Shown: positions 33,265-41,660 of the stretch, piece after piece
How positions within the stretch are numbered: position 1 is the first letter of the stretch
Layout of the letters: every line of letters begins with the position of its first letter
DNA from: Anaerolineales bacterium
GTDB lineage: Bacteria > Chloroflexota > Anaerolineae > Anaerolineales > Villigracilaceae
Direction: 5' to 3'
Length of the DNA: 64,000 bases
NCBI GenBank assembly: GCA_016789305.1
Contig: JAEURJ010000025.1
Span: 159,603 to 223,602, forward strand
Program-made: the position numbers and the translations under genes
The notes under the pieces: model-generated
What the model was told of the DNA's origin: nothing
Databases searched by the model: none
What the model saw: only the letters and a program-made list of their open reading frames with translations

Positions 33265-34031
33265 AGGTTAAGGAGGGCGGAGATGATGATGAGCAGGATG
33301 AGAACCCAGCGAACGGTTCTTTCGAAACTGGGGTCGGCGATCTCTTGGAGGGAAGTCTTTAAGTTCTTGGAGGTAAACCCGCGCGCTTCAATGGCGATGG
33401 CTCGTTCCTCCACTTCAATGAATGAGCCAAAAACCAGGGGACCCACCAACGGTACGATCGCGCCGGCCCTTTTAAAGAAGGTGCTTTCTGTATCGAGTCC
33501 GCGGGAACGCTGTGCGGCGATGATGGTCTGCGCTTTGGCCTGGATTTGAGGAAGAATTTGCAGTGTGGAAATGATCACGTAGGCAAATTGCCCGGGCAAG
33601 CCGCGGCGCGAAAGATCGGACATTAATTCACTGGGATGGGTGGTGAGTAGAAAAAGGGTAAAGGAGGAGACCATTACGAAGATACGGGTTGCATTCCGGA
33701 AGGCGAACATCAAGCTTTCCCGGGTGACATCCAGAAAATAGAACTTGAAAATGACCGTTTCGCCCACCGGCTGAAAAATGGCTTGCATCAAAAAAAGAAA
33801 GGTCGCCGCCGGAAGGATCAACCGCAGGGCCGTTTTTATGAATTCCGGAAAGACTCTTCCGGCAAAACTTAAGGGCAGCACGGCTGCCAACAGGATGAAG
33901 TGGGGAGTCCAGTACCATGGGCTGAGAAAGGCGATCAGGATGAGCGCCATGGTGAGGGTCAGCTTTGTGAGCGGATTGAGTCGATGAAGGACACTATCGC
34001 GTTTGATATAAAAGGAAAGCCGTTCTCGCAT
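33252..34031 (-). CDS. ecfT: ECF transporter transmembrane subunit EcfT
   Basis: The product has about 259 residues and five to six membrane segments. The coupling motifs are the EcfT type: AQRSRGLDTES and EARGF near the C-terminus (two Ala/Glu-Arg-Gly motifs that dock to the ATPases). The N-terminus RLSFYIKRDSVLHRLNPLTKL is also typical. It links the S component to the motor. The start was set at ATG 34031; a TTG at 34052 lies inside the terminator hairpin. Confidence 0.92.
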   Translation of the reverse strand: MRERLSFYIKRDSVLHRLNPLTKLTLTMALILIAFLSPWYWTPHFILLAAVLPLSFAGRVFPEFIKTALRLILPAATFLFLMQAIFQPVGETVIFKFYFLDVTRESLMFAFRNATRIFVMVSSFTLFLLTTHPSELMSDLSRRGLPGQFAYVIISTLQILPQIQAKAQTIIAAQRSRGLDTESTFFKRAGAIVPLVGPLVFGSFIEVEERAIAIEARGFTSKNLKTSLQEIADPSFERTVRWVLILLIIISALLNLWPS

Positions 34032-34050
34032 GTCCGCAATTATAAACGAC

Positions 34051-34083
34051 AAAAGAGGCCGGGGACATTTCCCGGCCTCTTTT
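34051..34083 (-). terminator. Hairpin between S component and EcfT genes
   Basis: A 13-bp perfect GC-rich stem (AAAAGAGGCCGGG with CCCGGCCTCTTTT) has a seven-base loop and ends in a T-run on the minus strand. It looks like a true terminator placed inside the gene series. Confidence 0.8.
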
Positions 34084-34115
34084 TATGATTTTGTAAGTAC
34101 CCTGTGATGTTCGAA

Positions 34116-34811
34116 CTATCCGCTGAGGGAGGCGATCATGCCCTGCAGGAGGAAAACAGCGAACAAAATGAGCAAAACGACCACGCCAAGGGCGATATAA
34201 AGCTCGGTTTTACTTTCCGTTTGGGTTTCCACATTCTTCGCGTTGGGATAGCCGGAGATCGTGCGTTTGGGCAGACCCAAAATAATGGCGAAGGCGAGCA
34301 TGGCCGTGGTGATCTTATCCACGGGCTCGGTGAGGAAGCCGGTGCTCAACACAGCCTGCAACACACCCTGACCGGTTTGCATCAGGTACGCGGTAATGAA
34401 GGAGGAACCGCTGGCGGTGATACCACCGAAGAGGTAGACCGAGATCGGGGTTGAGACGATGGCTGCGGTGAGGGCAATCACGAAGCCGGTCACAACCACA
34501 CGCCACCAGGACTTAAAGAAGCCCCAGTTTGCCATGCGGCCAGCCATGTAGCCGATGAAGAAGGCAACGGGCCACCATGGGAAGGCACCCGGGTCAAACG
34601 CAATACCCCAGATGACGTTGGAAAGTGCACCGGTCAAAGCGCCGGCCCATGGCCCGCACAACACACCGACCATCACGGTTCCAATGGAGTCGAGGAAGAC
34701 GGGCAGCTTGAGCACCAATACGATCTGGCCGACGGCAATGTTAAGGCCGATGGCGATCGGAATGAGCACCCAGGTTTGGGTATTGAAATTGCTTTTGATC
34801 TTCTCTAGCAT
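34116..34811 (-). CDS. ECF transporter substrate-binding S component
   Basis: About 231 residues with six or more membrane segments (VLIPIAIGLNIAVGQIVLVL, FLDSIGTVMVGVLCGPWAGALTGALSN, WWPVAFFIGYMAGRMANWGFF, VVTGFVIALTAAIVSTPISVYLFGG). The Gly-rich helix and the S-component fold fit the ECF family. Because the genes before it are two nucleoside hydrolases and a ribokinase, nucleoside uptake is the best guess. The ATG at 34811 has GGAGGAGA before it. It has a long extra C-terminal helix. Confidence 0.85.
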   Translation of the reverse strand: MLEKIKSNFNTQTWVLIPIAIGLNIAVGQIVLVLKLPVFLDSIGTVMVGVLCGPWAGALTGALSNVIWGIAFDPGAFPWWPVAFFIGYMAGRMANWGFFKSWWRVVVTGFVIALTAAIVSTPISVYLFGGITASGSSFITAYLMQTGQGVLQAVLSTGFLTEPVDKITTAMLAFAIILGLPKRTISGYPNAKNVETQTESKTELYIALGVVVLLILFAVFLLQGMIASLSG

Positions 34812-34882
34812 ATTCTCCTCCAAATAAAAAATGAAATGAATTGAAATATCCTGCTTATGATAACACTGGTGTACCTAAAACG

Positions 34883-35830
34883 TCACGAGTTGGGTTTTGC
34901 CAGTTTTTCCATGCGCTCCAAAAACAATTCCATGAACATGCGCGGGCGAACACCCAAAGCCACTTTCATGTTCGGCGATTTCTTATCGTAATTGTAAAAA
35001 TCAGCGAATGTATTTCCAAGACCCACGCCGGCTGAGATGTCCACATCCACATATAAATTTTCGTAATCGCAGATCTCGGGCATAAAGGTAAGAGCCAGAG
35101 TCATCGGATCGTTGATCACACAGCCGTCGATCTTTTGATATTCATCGTGAAATTCCATGTAGAAGCGGGTGGAGTCTGCGATGAATTTTGTGATCGGCGA
35201 ATCGATCTTTTGCAACCGGCTTAGATCATCGGTTGTGAAAATGCATTGATAGGTCACATCCAGTGGTGTGAGGATCATTGGCATACCGGAATGGAAAACG
35301 ATGTGTGCGGCGTGCGGGTCCACATAGGTGTTGTACTCGGCCAATGGTGTGGTGTTGCCTTGATGTCTGATCGCGCCGCCCATGATAAAGACTTCCTTTA
35401 CCGCTTGCACAATGCGCGGCTCCTTGCGAATGGCGAGCGCGACATTGGTCAACGGGCCGATGCACACCAGCGTGATCTCTCCCGGATGGGACATGATGTG
35501 CTCGATCATGAAATCGCTTCCGTGCTGCGCCTGGGCCTGACTCTGCGGTGCTGGGAGTTGTGCGTAGCCCAGGCCAGTGTTTCCGTGTGTCTCCGGGCTG
35601 AGCATGGAAGGCTGTACGAGCGGCAATTCACAGCCTCTGTAAACCGGCACATCGCTTCTTTTCGCCAGTTCCAAAATCGAAAGTGCGTTCGTCGTCACCT
35701 GGGTAGTCGATGCATTTCCGTGGATCGTTACGATTCCGTCAACGATCACTTCCGGTGAAGCGAGAGCAAGCAAAAAGGCGAGTGAATCGTCGATACCGGG
35801 GTCGGTGTCGATAATGATGTGTTTTGGCAT
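34883..35830 (-). CDS. Nucleoside hydrolase, first of two
   Basis: A 315-residue inosine/uridine-preferring nucleoside hydrolase. It begins HIIIDTDPGIDDSLAFLLAL, the calcium-binding Asp cluster, and has GPLTNVALAIRKEPRI, IFIMGGA-like VFIMGGAIRHQG, ADPHAAHIVF-like VDPHAAHIVF and INDPMTLAL with a late Asp. It cuts nucleosides to base and ribose. It begins two bases after the stop of its paralogue at 35833. No signal peptide, so it acts on imported nucleosides. Confidence 0.93.
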   Translation of the reverse strand: MPKHIIIDTDPGIDDSLAFLLALASPEVIVDGIVTIHGNASTTQVTTNALSILELAKRSDVPVYRGCELPLVQPSMLSPETHGNTGLGYAQLPAPQSQAQAQHGSDFMIEHIMSHPGEITLVCIGPLTNVALAIRKEPRIVQAVKEVFIMGGAIRHQGNTTPLAEYNTYVDPHAAHIVFHSGMPMILTPLDVTYQCIFTTDDLSRLQKIDSPITKFIADSTRFYMEFHDEYQKIDGCVINDPMTLALTFMPEICDYENLYVDVDISAGVGLGNTFADFYNYDKKSPNMKVALGVRPRMFMELFLERMEKLAKPNS

Positions 35831-35832
35831 GG

Positions 35833-36789
35833 TTAATCCGAAATGGAACGGCTGAGCGTTTCCATCCTTTCGAGAAATAATTCAACAAAATCGCGCCCGC
35901 GCACGTCCAGTGCAACCTTCATGTTTGCGGGCTTTTTTGAAACCTTCATAAAATCAGCGAGTGTTTTTCCCGTTGAAATTCCGCTGGAGGTGTCGACATC
36001 CACATAATGATTTTCAAAGGTGAACAATTCAGGTGCGATGATGACTGCAAGCGTAAGCGGGTCATGCAGCGCACAGCCCTTGAAACCTTCATATTGTTTG
36101 TAGAAATCCATATAAATGGAAATTGCATCACGGACAAATCTTGAGATCGGAGACGAGATCTTATTCAATCGTTCGACATCTTCCGGCAGGAGCAGGCATT
36201 TGTAGGTTACATCCAGTGGAATCAAAGTGATGGGAATTCCTGAATGAAAGACGATGTGTGCGGCATGCGGATCGGCATGGATGTTGAACTCGGCAGCGGG
36301 TGTAATGTTGCCGCCGGAACGGATCGCACCGCCCATGATGACCAATTCCTTCACGGCTTTGGCAAAGCGCGGTTCTTTTCGAATGGCAAGCGCGACATTG
36401 GTCATCGGGCCGATGGGAAAGAGGGTGATCTCGCCGGGTTCAGCCAGCGCTCGTTCGATCAAATAATCGATGGCGTGAAGATCCACCGGCTTGGATTTCG
36501 GTTCGGGAAGGTTTGAATTGCCGATGCCGCTTAATCCATGCACGGCATCGCCGGATATATGCACCGGCATATGCAGGGAAAGTGCTGTGCCTTTTGCCAC
36601 AGAGATGTGACTTGCGTTGAGAAGCTCCAGCACGGCGAGCGCATTGCGCGTGGTGTTCTCCACGTTGGTGTTGCCGTGTACAGTGGTCAGGGCTTCGAGT
36701 TTGATTTCAGGGGATGCCAGCGCCAGCAGGAAGGTGAGAGCATCGTCCACGCCGGGGTCGGTATCTATAATGATTCTGGTTGGTGACAT
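35833..36789 (-). CDS. Nucleoside hydrolase, second of two
   Basis: A 318-residue paralogue of the gene at 34883. It has IIIDTDPGVDDALTFLLAL, NTNVENTTRNALAVLEL, GPMTNVALAIRKEPRFA, LVIMGGAIRSGGN, HADPHAAHIVFHSG and LHDPLTLAV. The Asp cluster and the late Asp of the family are present. The pair may differ in purine and pyrimidine preference. It lies 28 bases after ribokinase in the same operon. Confidence 0.93.
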   Translation of the reverse strand: MSPTRIIIDTDPGVDDALTFLLALASPEIKLEALTTVHGNTNVENTTRNALAVLELLNASHISVAKGTALSLHMPVHISGDAVHGLSGIGNSNLPEPKSKPVDLHAIDYLIERALAEPGEITLFPIGPMTNVALAIRKEPRFAKAVKELVIMGGAIRSGGNITPAAEFNIHADPHAAHIVFHSGIPITLIPLDVTYKCLLLPEDVERLNKISSPISRFVRDAISIYMDFYKQYEGFKGCALHDPLTLAVIIAPELFTFENHYVDVDTSSGISTGKTLADFMKVSKKPANMKVALDVRGRDFVELFLERMETLSRSISD

Positions 36790-36817
36790 GATTCTCCGTG
36801 GTCGATGCGAATTGATA

Positions 36818-37747
36818 TTATGAATTTAAGAGAGCTTCGGTTTCTTTCTTTGTGGGAAGAGAAGGTTGGGCGCCAAATTTCGTTGTAGCCAAAGCTCCGC
36901 ACGCACAGCCGTAGCGGACGGCATTCTGGAGTTCATCGAACTGCAAACTGTTCGACTCCAGAAGCTTGGACGCGAACCCGCCGATGAACGAGTCGCCGGC
37001 AGCGGTGGTGTCGACCACGTTTACTTTGAACGATGGAACCTGTATTGATTTTTCTTTTGTTACCAGCAATGCGCCGTTTGCCCCCAAGGTGACAATCACT
37101 GTTTTGACTCCGCGCTGCAGCAACTCTTTCGCCGCGCTTTCCGCGGATTGAGCATCCGTTACTTTTTTATTTGTGAGCAATCCAAGCTCGGTCTCATTTG
37201 GAACGAGAATATCGATCAGCGTAAGCAATTCTTCGGGGACGTTCCGGGCAGGCGCGGGATTAAGGATGACCGTGGTTCCCATCGTCTTGTAGCGTTTTGC
37301 GGCGTGAAGCACGATGTCCATCGGGATTTCAAATTGCAGGAGCAGGATCTTTGCATCAGGTGCAGAATCCACATCTGTTTTGTTGACTTGCGCGTTGGCT
37401 CCAGGAGATAATACAATGCTGTTCTGTCCATTTGAATCGACAACGATAATGGCCGTGCCGGTTGCGGAATGATCTGGGAGAACGTGTGCTGTATCGACTT
37501 GATTTGTTTTTAGATTGTCGACGAGAAATGGACCAAAGCTATCGCTTCCCACCCGCCCGACCATTGCCACGTTTGATCCCTGTCTTGACGCCGCCACCGC
37601 TTGATTTGCACCTTTGCCCCCGGGGATGATCTGCAAGTCCTCGCCGCTGATGGTTTCGCCGGGACCCGGAAAACGCGGGGAACGCACCACAAGATCTGCA
37701 TTCAACGAACCAATTACAAGGACATCGTACTTTGGTATATCTGTCAT
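36818..37747 (-). CDS. rbsK: Ribokinase
   Basis: A 309-residue PfkB-family kinase with ribokinase features: VIGSLNADLVVRSPRFPGPGETI, IIPGGKGANQAVAASRQG, IFTLNPAP-like VILNPAPARNVPEE, and the catalytic VDTTAAGDSFIGGFA (anion hole with catalytic Asp). It phosphorylates ribose to ribose 5-phosphate. With two nucleoside hydrolases and an ECF transporter it completes a nucleoside-to-pentose-phosphate route. First gene of the operon; divergent from the broken MFS gene. Confidence 0.93.
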   Translation of the reverse strand: MTDIPKYDVLVIGSLNADLVVRSPRFPGPGETISGEDLQIIPGGKGANQAVAASRQGSNVAMVGRVGSDSFGPFLVDNLKTNQVDTAHVLPDHSATGTAIIVVDSNGQNSIVLSPGANAQVNKTDVDSAPDAKILLLQFEIPMDIVLHAAKRYKTMGTTVILNPAPARNVPEELLTLIDILVPNETELGLLTNKKVTDAQSAESAAKELLQRGVKTVIVTLGANGALLVTKEKSIQVPSFKVNVVDTTAAGDSFIGGFASKLLESNSLQFDELQNAVRYGCACGALATTKFGAQPSLPTKKETEALLNS

Positions 37748-37823
37748 TGATAAATTTTACTCCATTTGATATTGAATGGCATATAATGAAGCCGTTTGTT
37801 GGAAAACCATCTTTGAGGATGCA

Positions 37824-38978
37824 ATGAAAAAAATCTGGCCGTTTAGTTTTTACTTTCTGAATTATGCAGCGTTCGCTGCGTTGATACCGTTCTTTGTAAT
37901 TTTCTATCAGGGCCTTGGTTTCAATGGAACCCAGATAGGTTTGTTGACCGGTGTGCCGCCTTTGATCACGCTGGTGTGCGCGCCGTTAGGCACCGCTCTT
38001 GCGGATTCAACCCATCGTCACAAATTGATCATGGGGTTGGGACTTGCATCGGCTGTGGTGATGGCGATCCTGCTGCCGGCTTTTACCAGTTTTGCCGTTG
38101 TTTTCGGCATCATTGCCTTGTACAACATTTTTATTTCGCCGGTCGGTTCGCTGGCCGATAGCGCCACGATGACGATGCTTGGTGATGAAAAGGCGAAGTA
38201 CGGACGCATCCGCCTGGGTGGGACGATTGGCTGGGGAGTGTTTGCACCGATTGCCGGGGTGCTCGTACAGAATTATGGATTGAACATTGCGTTTTGGACG
38301 TTCGCTGCGATCATGCTGATTAATGTATTCGTCAGCCAAAACTTTGACTTTGGGAAACACGAAGATCATGCGTCCAGCAACGGCGGCATGAAAACCTTGT
38401 TGACGAATCGCAAGTGGATATTTTTCCTGCTGGCTTCATTCGTCGGAGGGTTGGGCGCTTTTTCCGTGGCTTCATATTTATATCCATACATGGCAGAGTT
38501 GGGTGCCACCAAAACGCAAATGGGCATCGCTTCCTTCGTCGCCACCGCGACTGAACTTCCCATCTTTTTCTTTGGCAATCGATTGGTCAAACGATTCGGT
38601 TCTCAAAGATTGTTTCTCTCGGCTCTCGCCTTGATGGGAGTCCGCTCGCTGTTATTTGCTGGGGCAAGCGTCTCATGGATGGTGTATGTTATTCAAGCCC
38701 TGGGCGGGATGATGTTTCCGGCGATGTGGTTGGCCGGTGTTTCCTACGCGGAGGAAAATGCGCCGATTGGATTGAAGTCCACGGCGTAGGGATTGTTCAG
38801 CGCGATGAGTTTTGGGTTTGGTTCCGCGGTGGGTGGGTTTATCGGCGGCATTCTGCTCGAAAGCATGGGCGGCCGTTCGATGTTTATGGTGTTGGGAGTG
38901 GTAATTTTGGTTTCGCTGACATTGATCGAAGGAGCGAAGAGGGTTTTTCCTGCGAAGGTGATTCAGGAAGCGGTTTGA
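37824..38978 (+). pseudogene. MFS transporter interrupted by an in-frame TAG
   Basis: The frame reads as one 384-codon major facilitator protein of the nucleoside-symporter/MFS_1-like type (FSFYFLNYAAFAALIPFFVIF, LGGTIGWGVFAPIAG, FFFGNRLVKRFG). Codon 322 is TAG (38787-38789). The frame continues without shift as GLFSAMSFGFGSAVGG to the natural stop at 38976-38978. The family usually has Gln here (STAQGL), so one C-to-T change explains it. The product of the first part would lack the last two helices. Start 37824 has GAGGA five bases upstream. Confidence 0.8.
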
Positions 38979-39611
38979 TTACAATCCGTGTTGTATCGCA
39001 ATCACTGCCGCCTGTGTTCTGTCAGACACGCCGAGCTTTTCCAAAATTGCGCTGACATGATTGCGCACGGTCCCCTCGGATAAATGCAATTGACCGGCGA
39101 TGTCGCTGTTGTTAAATCCCTTGGCGATCAAACGCAGCACGTCCAACTCGCGTTCGGTGAGTTTCTCCACAAGCAGGGAGGTTGGCTGCTTTTGATTGCT
39201 CGCCACTTGATTCATCAACTTGCCGGCAATGGCGGGGTCCACGAACGATTTGCCTTCCATCGTTCCGCGAATGGCTTCGATAATCTTTTGGCGGGGTGTG
39301 TCTTTGAGTAAATACCCCGATGCCCCAGCGCGGATGGCGTCGAAGACCCATTCATCGTCGTCGTAGGTGGTGAGGACGAGGATTTTCATTTCGGGGAATC
39401 TGGCACGGATCTGGCGCGTCGCTTCGATACCGTTGGTGCCCGGCATTTTTAAATCCATCAGAATTAGGTCCGGCTGTTTTTGCGCGGCGAGTTCAACGGC
39501 TTCTGCACCATCTTGTGCAGTGCCAATCACTTGAAAGTCCTTCTCAAGGGTGAGAAGCATTTCAAGTCCATCACGGATCACGGCCTGGTCGTCGCAGAGT
39601 AGGATTTTCAT
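38979..39611 (-). CDS. NarL/FixJ-type response regulator
   Basis: A 210-residue response regulator. Receiver domain: LCDDQAVIRDGLEML, phospho-acceptor Asp53 in ILMDLKMPG, LTTYDDDEW and Lys in LLKDT. The C-terminal LuxR-type helix-turn-helix is LTERELDVLRLIAKGFNNSDIAGQLHLSEGTVRNH (written as two overlapping parts LTERELDVLRLIAKG and NSDIAGQLHLSEGTV). It is coupled to the kinase gene by an ATGA overlap. The double palindromes at 40991 and 43866 are its likely binding sites. Its stop abuts the end of the MFS pseudogene. Confidence 0.95.
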   Translation of the reverse strand: MKILLCDDQAVIRDGLEMLLTLEKDFQVIGTAQDGAEAVELAAQKQPDLILMDLKMPGTNGIEATRQIRARFPEMKILVLTTYDDDEWVFDAIRAGASGYLLKDTPRQKIIEAIRGTMEGKSFVDPAIAGKLMNQVASNQKQPTSLLVEKLTERELDVLRLIAKGFNNSDIAGQLHLSEGTVRNHVSAILEKLGVSDRTQAAVIAIQHGL

Positions 39612-40930
39612 ATCGTCAGCACAACCTTCGTGCCCTTTCCTTTTTGACTTTCAATTTTCAATTTTCCACCCGCGAGTTCAGCGCGTTCGTGCATACCGAC
39701 GAGGCCGAAATGGCCTGTTGGACCCTTGGCGTCTGAGTCAAAGCCGATGCCATCGTCTTGAATTGTCAATGTCGTGTGGCTGTTGCTGGCCAGATGAATG
39801 CTGAAGTTTTTGGCGCGGGAGTGATTGATAATATTTTCAATCGATTCCTGTGCGACACGATAGATGGTCTGTTCCACGTCCGGGCTGAGGGAAGGCATGG
39901 GGGATTGCAGATCAAGCGTCAGATTAAGGTTGAAGCGGCTGGCTGCTGATTCGGCGGCACGTTGGATGGCGAGCGAAAGTCCCATCTCTTCCAGAGATGA
40001 TGCGCGTAAGGCTTTCAATGCACGTCGGGTTTCATCCACCCCATGTCTTGTCGCTTCCAAAGATCTATCGATCAACTCCCGAGTCTTTTCCTTATCGATA
40101 TCAAAATACGCCTTGACCGTTTCCAGCGAGACGGAAAGTGCGGTCAGGGAATGAGCCAGCGTGTCATGCAGTTCGCGCGCGAGTCGGTTGCGCTCGCGAC
40201 TCACCGTGAGCTGCTCCAGCGTGGACGCATAGTGCGTGAGATTGGCATTTGCCTCGCGCAGCGAATTTTGCTGCTCCCGCAGACGGGAGACGAGCAGGCT
40301 GATGAAAATACCCGTTGCAATAAATGTGATCGTGCGGATGATGGCAATGAAAAGAAAGACGAAGATATTTTGATAATCAACTGGACTGAATAAGATGAGA
40401 CCAAGCTCAAGCACAGTGGTGGCGATGCTAAAGAAAATGACTTGAGCCAGTTGATATTCCCATGCGACGAGTGCCAATGCCACAAACAAGACCGGCAGTT
40501 GACGCAGCGCCATGCCTTCCGCATTCGAAAGTGGGCCCTGCGGGAAGCGTGGCACGATCAGCGTGTTGATAATAATGGGCGTGGCGGAGATAGCCAGCAG
40601 CAAGAGGGGATAGAACACACCGCCCAGTTTGTTTTGGATCCATTGCCAATGAGTAAATAGAAGAAAGCTCAATGCCACAAGTCCGTTGGCGACATAAAAA
40701 AGGAAAACAGGCCACAAACGCGGACCCGGTGGAGGGGTTTGATTGTTGACAAGTGGAGGGCGTTGCTGCCCGGGTGTGACCTGCTGAATCGGCGCTGGGT
40801 TTTGCGCGAGGATGTTCTGCGCTTGTGGGGTGTACAACACAAAATCCATCAGCAGCATGGCGATCAGATAGCCGATCCAGATCCATGCGGCGATGCGGAG
40901 AATGCGGGTTGAGTCATTGCCTGCTTGCAT
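39608..40930 (-). CDS. Sensor histidine kinase (HisKA_3 type)
   Basis: The product has 440 residues. About six membrane segments fill the first 215 residues; between the first two lies an extracytoplasmic Gln/Pro/Asn-rich loop of about 40 residues. The HisKA_3 box ERNRLARELHDTLAHSLTAL has its His near residue 255. The ATPase domain has an N-box (ESIENIINHSRA), DDGIGF and HFGLVGMHERAELAGG. It senses an unknown envelope signal and phosphorylates the response regulator. It is divergent from the GtrA gene. The start ATG at 40930 was chosen over a TTG two codons upstream. Confidence 0.94.
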   Translation of the reverse strand: MQAGNDSTRILRIAAWIWIGYLIAMLLMDFVLYTPQAQNILAQNPAPIQQVTPGQQRPPLVNNQTPPPGPRLWPVFLFYVANGLVALSFLLFTHWQWIQNKLGGVFYPLLLLAISATPIIINTLIVPRFPQGPLSNAEGMALRQLPVLFVALALVAWEYQLAQVIFFSIATTVLELGLILFSPVDYQNIFVFLFIAIIRTITFIATGIFISLLVSRLREQQNSLREANANLTHYASTLEQLTVSRERNRLARELHDTLAHSLTALSVSLETVKAYFDIDKEKTRELIDRSLEATRHGVDETRRALKALRASSLEEMGLSLAIQRAAESAASRFNLNLTLDLQSPMPSLSPDVEQTIYRVAQESIENIINHSRAKNFSIHLASNSHTTLTIQDDGIGFDSDAKGPTGHFGLVGMHERAELAGGKLKIESQKGKGTKVVLTI

Positions 40931-40990
40931 GTTCAAATCTTATCACGAAGGGGATTGTGAGGTTTATGTGTGGCGTCACGTCTTTTTTAC

Positions 40991-41036
40991 AATACCCATG
41001 ACACCTGTCATGGGTGGGGATGAACGGGTTCATGGG
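40991..41036. promoter_or_regulatory. Double palindrome, probable response-regulator site
   Basis: CATGACACCTGTCATG (40997-41012) is followed, centre to centre 22 bp away, by ATGAACGGGTTCAT (41020-41033). The block matches that at 43866-43911 at about 36 of 46 positions. It lies between the divergent kinase and GtrA genes, so it could serve both. Confidence 0.75.
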
Positions 41037-41181
41037 TCTGAAATGGAAGTAATGACTGGCTTCACTCTCGTTCTTTTGGAGAAAACTATAAACTGGAGGC
41101 ATGATTTCAACCACACATGCGGAACATTCACTACTAAGGAAATGAGAGTTTTGATCTGTGGTGAAGAAAGAAGGAGATAGT

Positions 41182-41628
41182 ATGGCTGCTTTTTCAGGTA
41201 CATCTACAAGCAAGGAAATGGAACGTGTTGGGCGGTTTTTGGCTGTGGGCTCCGTTGGGACCCTTTTGGATTTCAGCCTGCTGACGCTGCTCAAGCTGGC
41301 CGGCCTGCCAACGTTGGCTGCGAATAGTTTGTCATTCCTGGCCGGGCTGGCCAACAATTTCACATGGAATCGCATGTGGACGTTTGGCGATGCCGCCCAG
41401 CCTGACTGGCAAAAACAGTTGGTCCAATTTACGATGATCAGTCTGGTTGGTTTGGGTTTGAGCAACCTCATTGTTCTTAGGTTGGAAGGCCCTTTGGGAA
41501 GTATCCTTGGGCATCCCGCCTGGGGGTATCTGCCCGCTAAAGTGATCGCCACCGGCATGGTAGTATTTTGGAATTATTTCGCCAACCGCCTGTGGACTTT
41601 TCGAGAACCAAACAGAAAATTCAAATGA
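41182..41628 (+). CDS. GtrA-like membrane protein
   Basis: A 148-residue protein with four membrane segments and GtrA features: VGRFLAVGSVGTLLDFSLLTLL, LPTLAANSLSFLAGLANNFTWNRMWTF and VFWNYFANRLWTF. GtrA proteins are thought to move undecaprenyl-linked sugars across the membrane for a glycosyltransferase to use. The next gene is a GT39-like glycosyltransferase, a standard pairing. AAGGAG lies before the ATG at 41182. Confidence 0.9.
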   Translation: MAAFSGTSTSKEMERVGRFLAVGSVGTLLDFSLLTLLKLAGLPTLAANSLSFLAGLANNFTWNRMWTFGDAAQPDWQKQLVQFTMISLVGLGLSNLIVLRLEGPLGSILGHPAWGYLPAKVIATGMVVFWNYFANRLWTFREPNRKFK

Positions 41629-41660
41629 TCTGCGCAACCCGCAGCTAAAAGGAAATACAA

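Noticed and set aside
32608..33549. Plus-strand open frame of 313 codons
   Set aside because: It is antisense to the ECF ATPase and EcfT genes, which have complete family motifs; codon content is a shadow of them.
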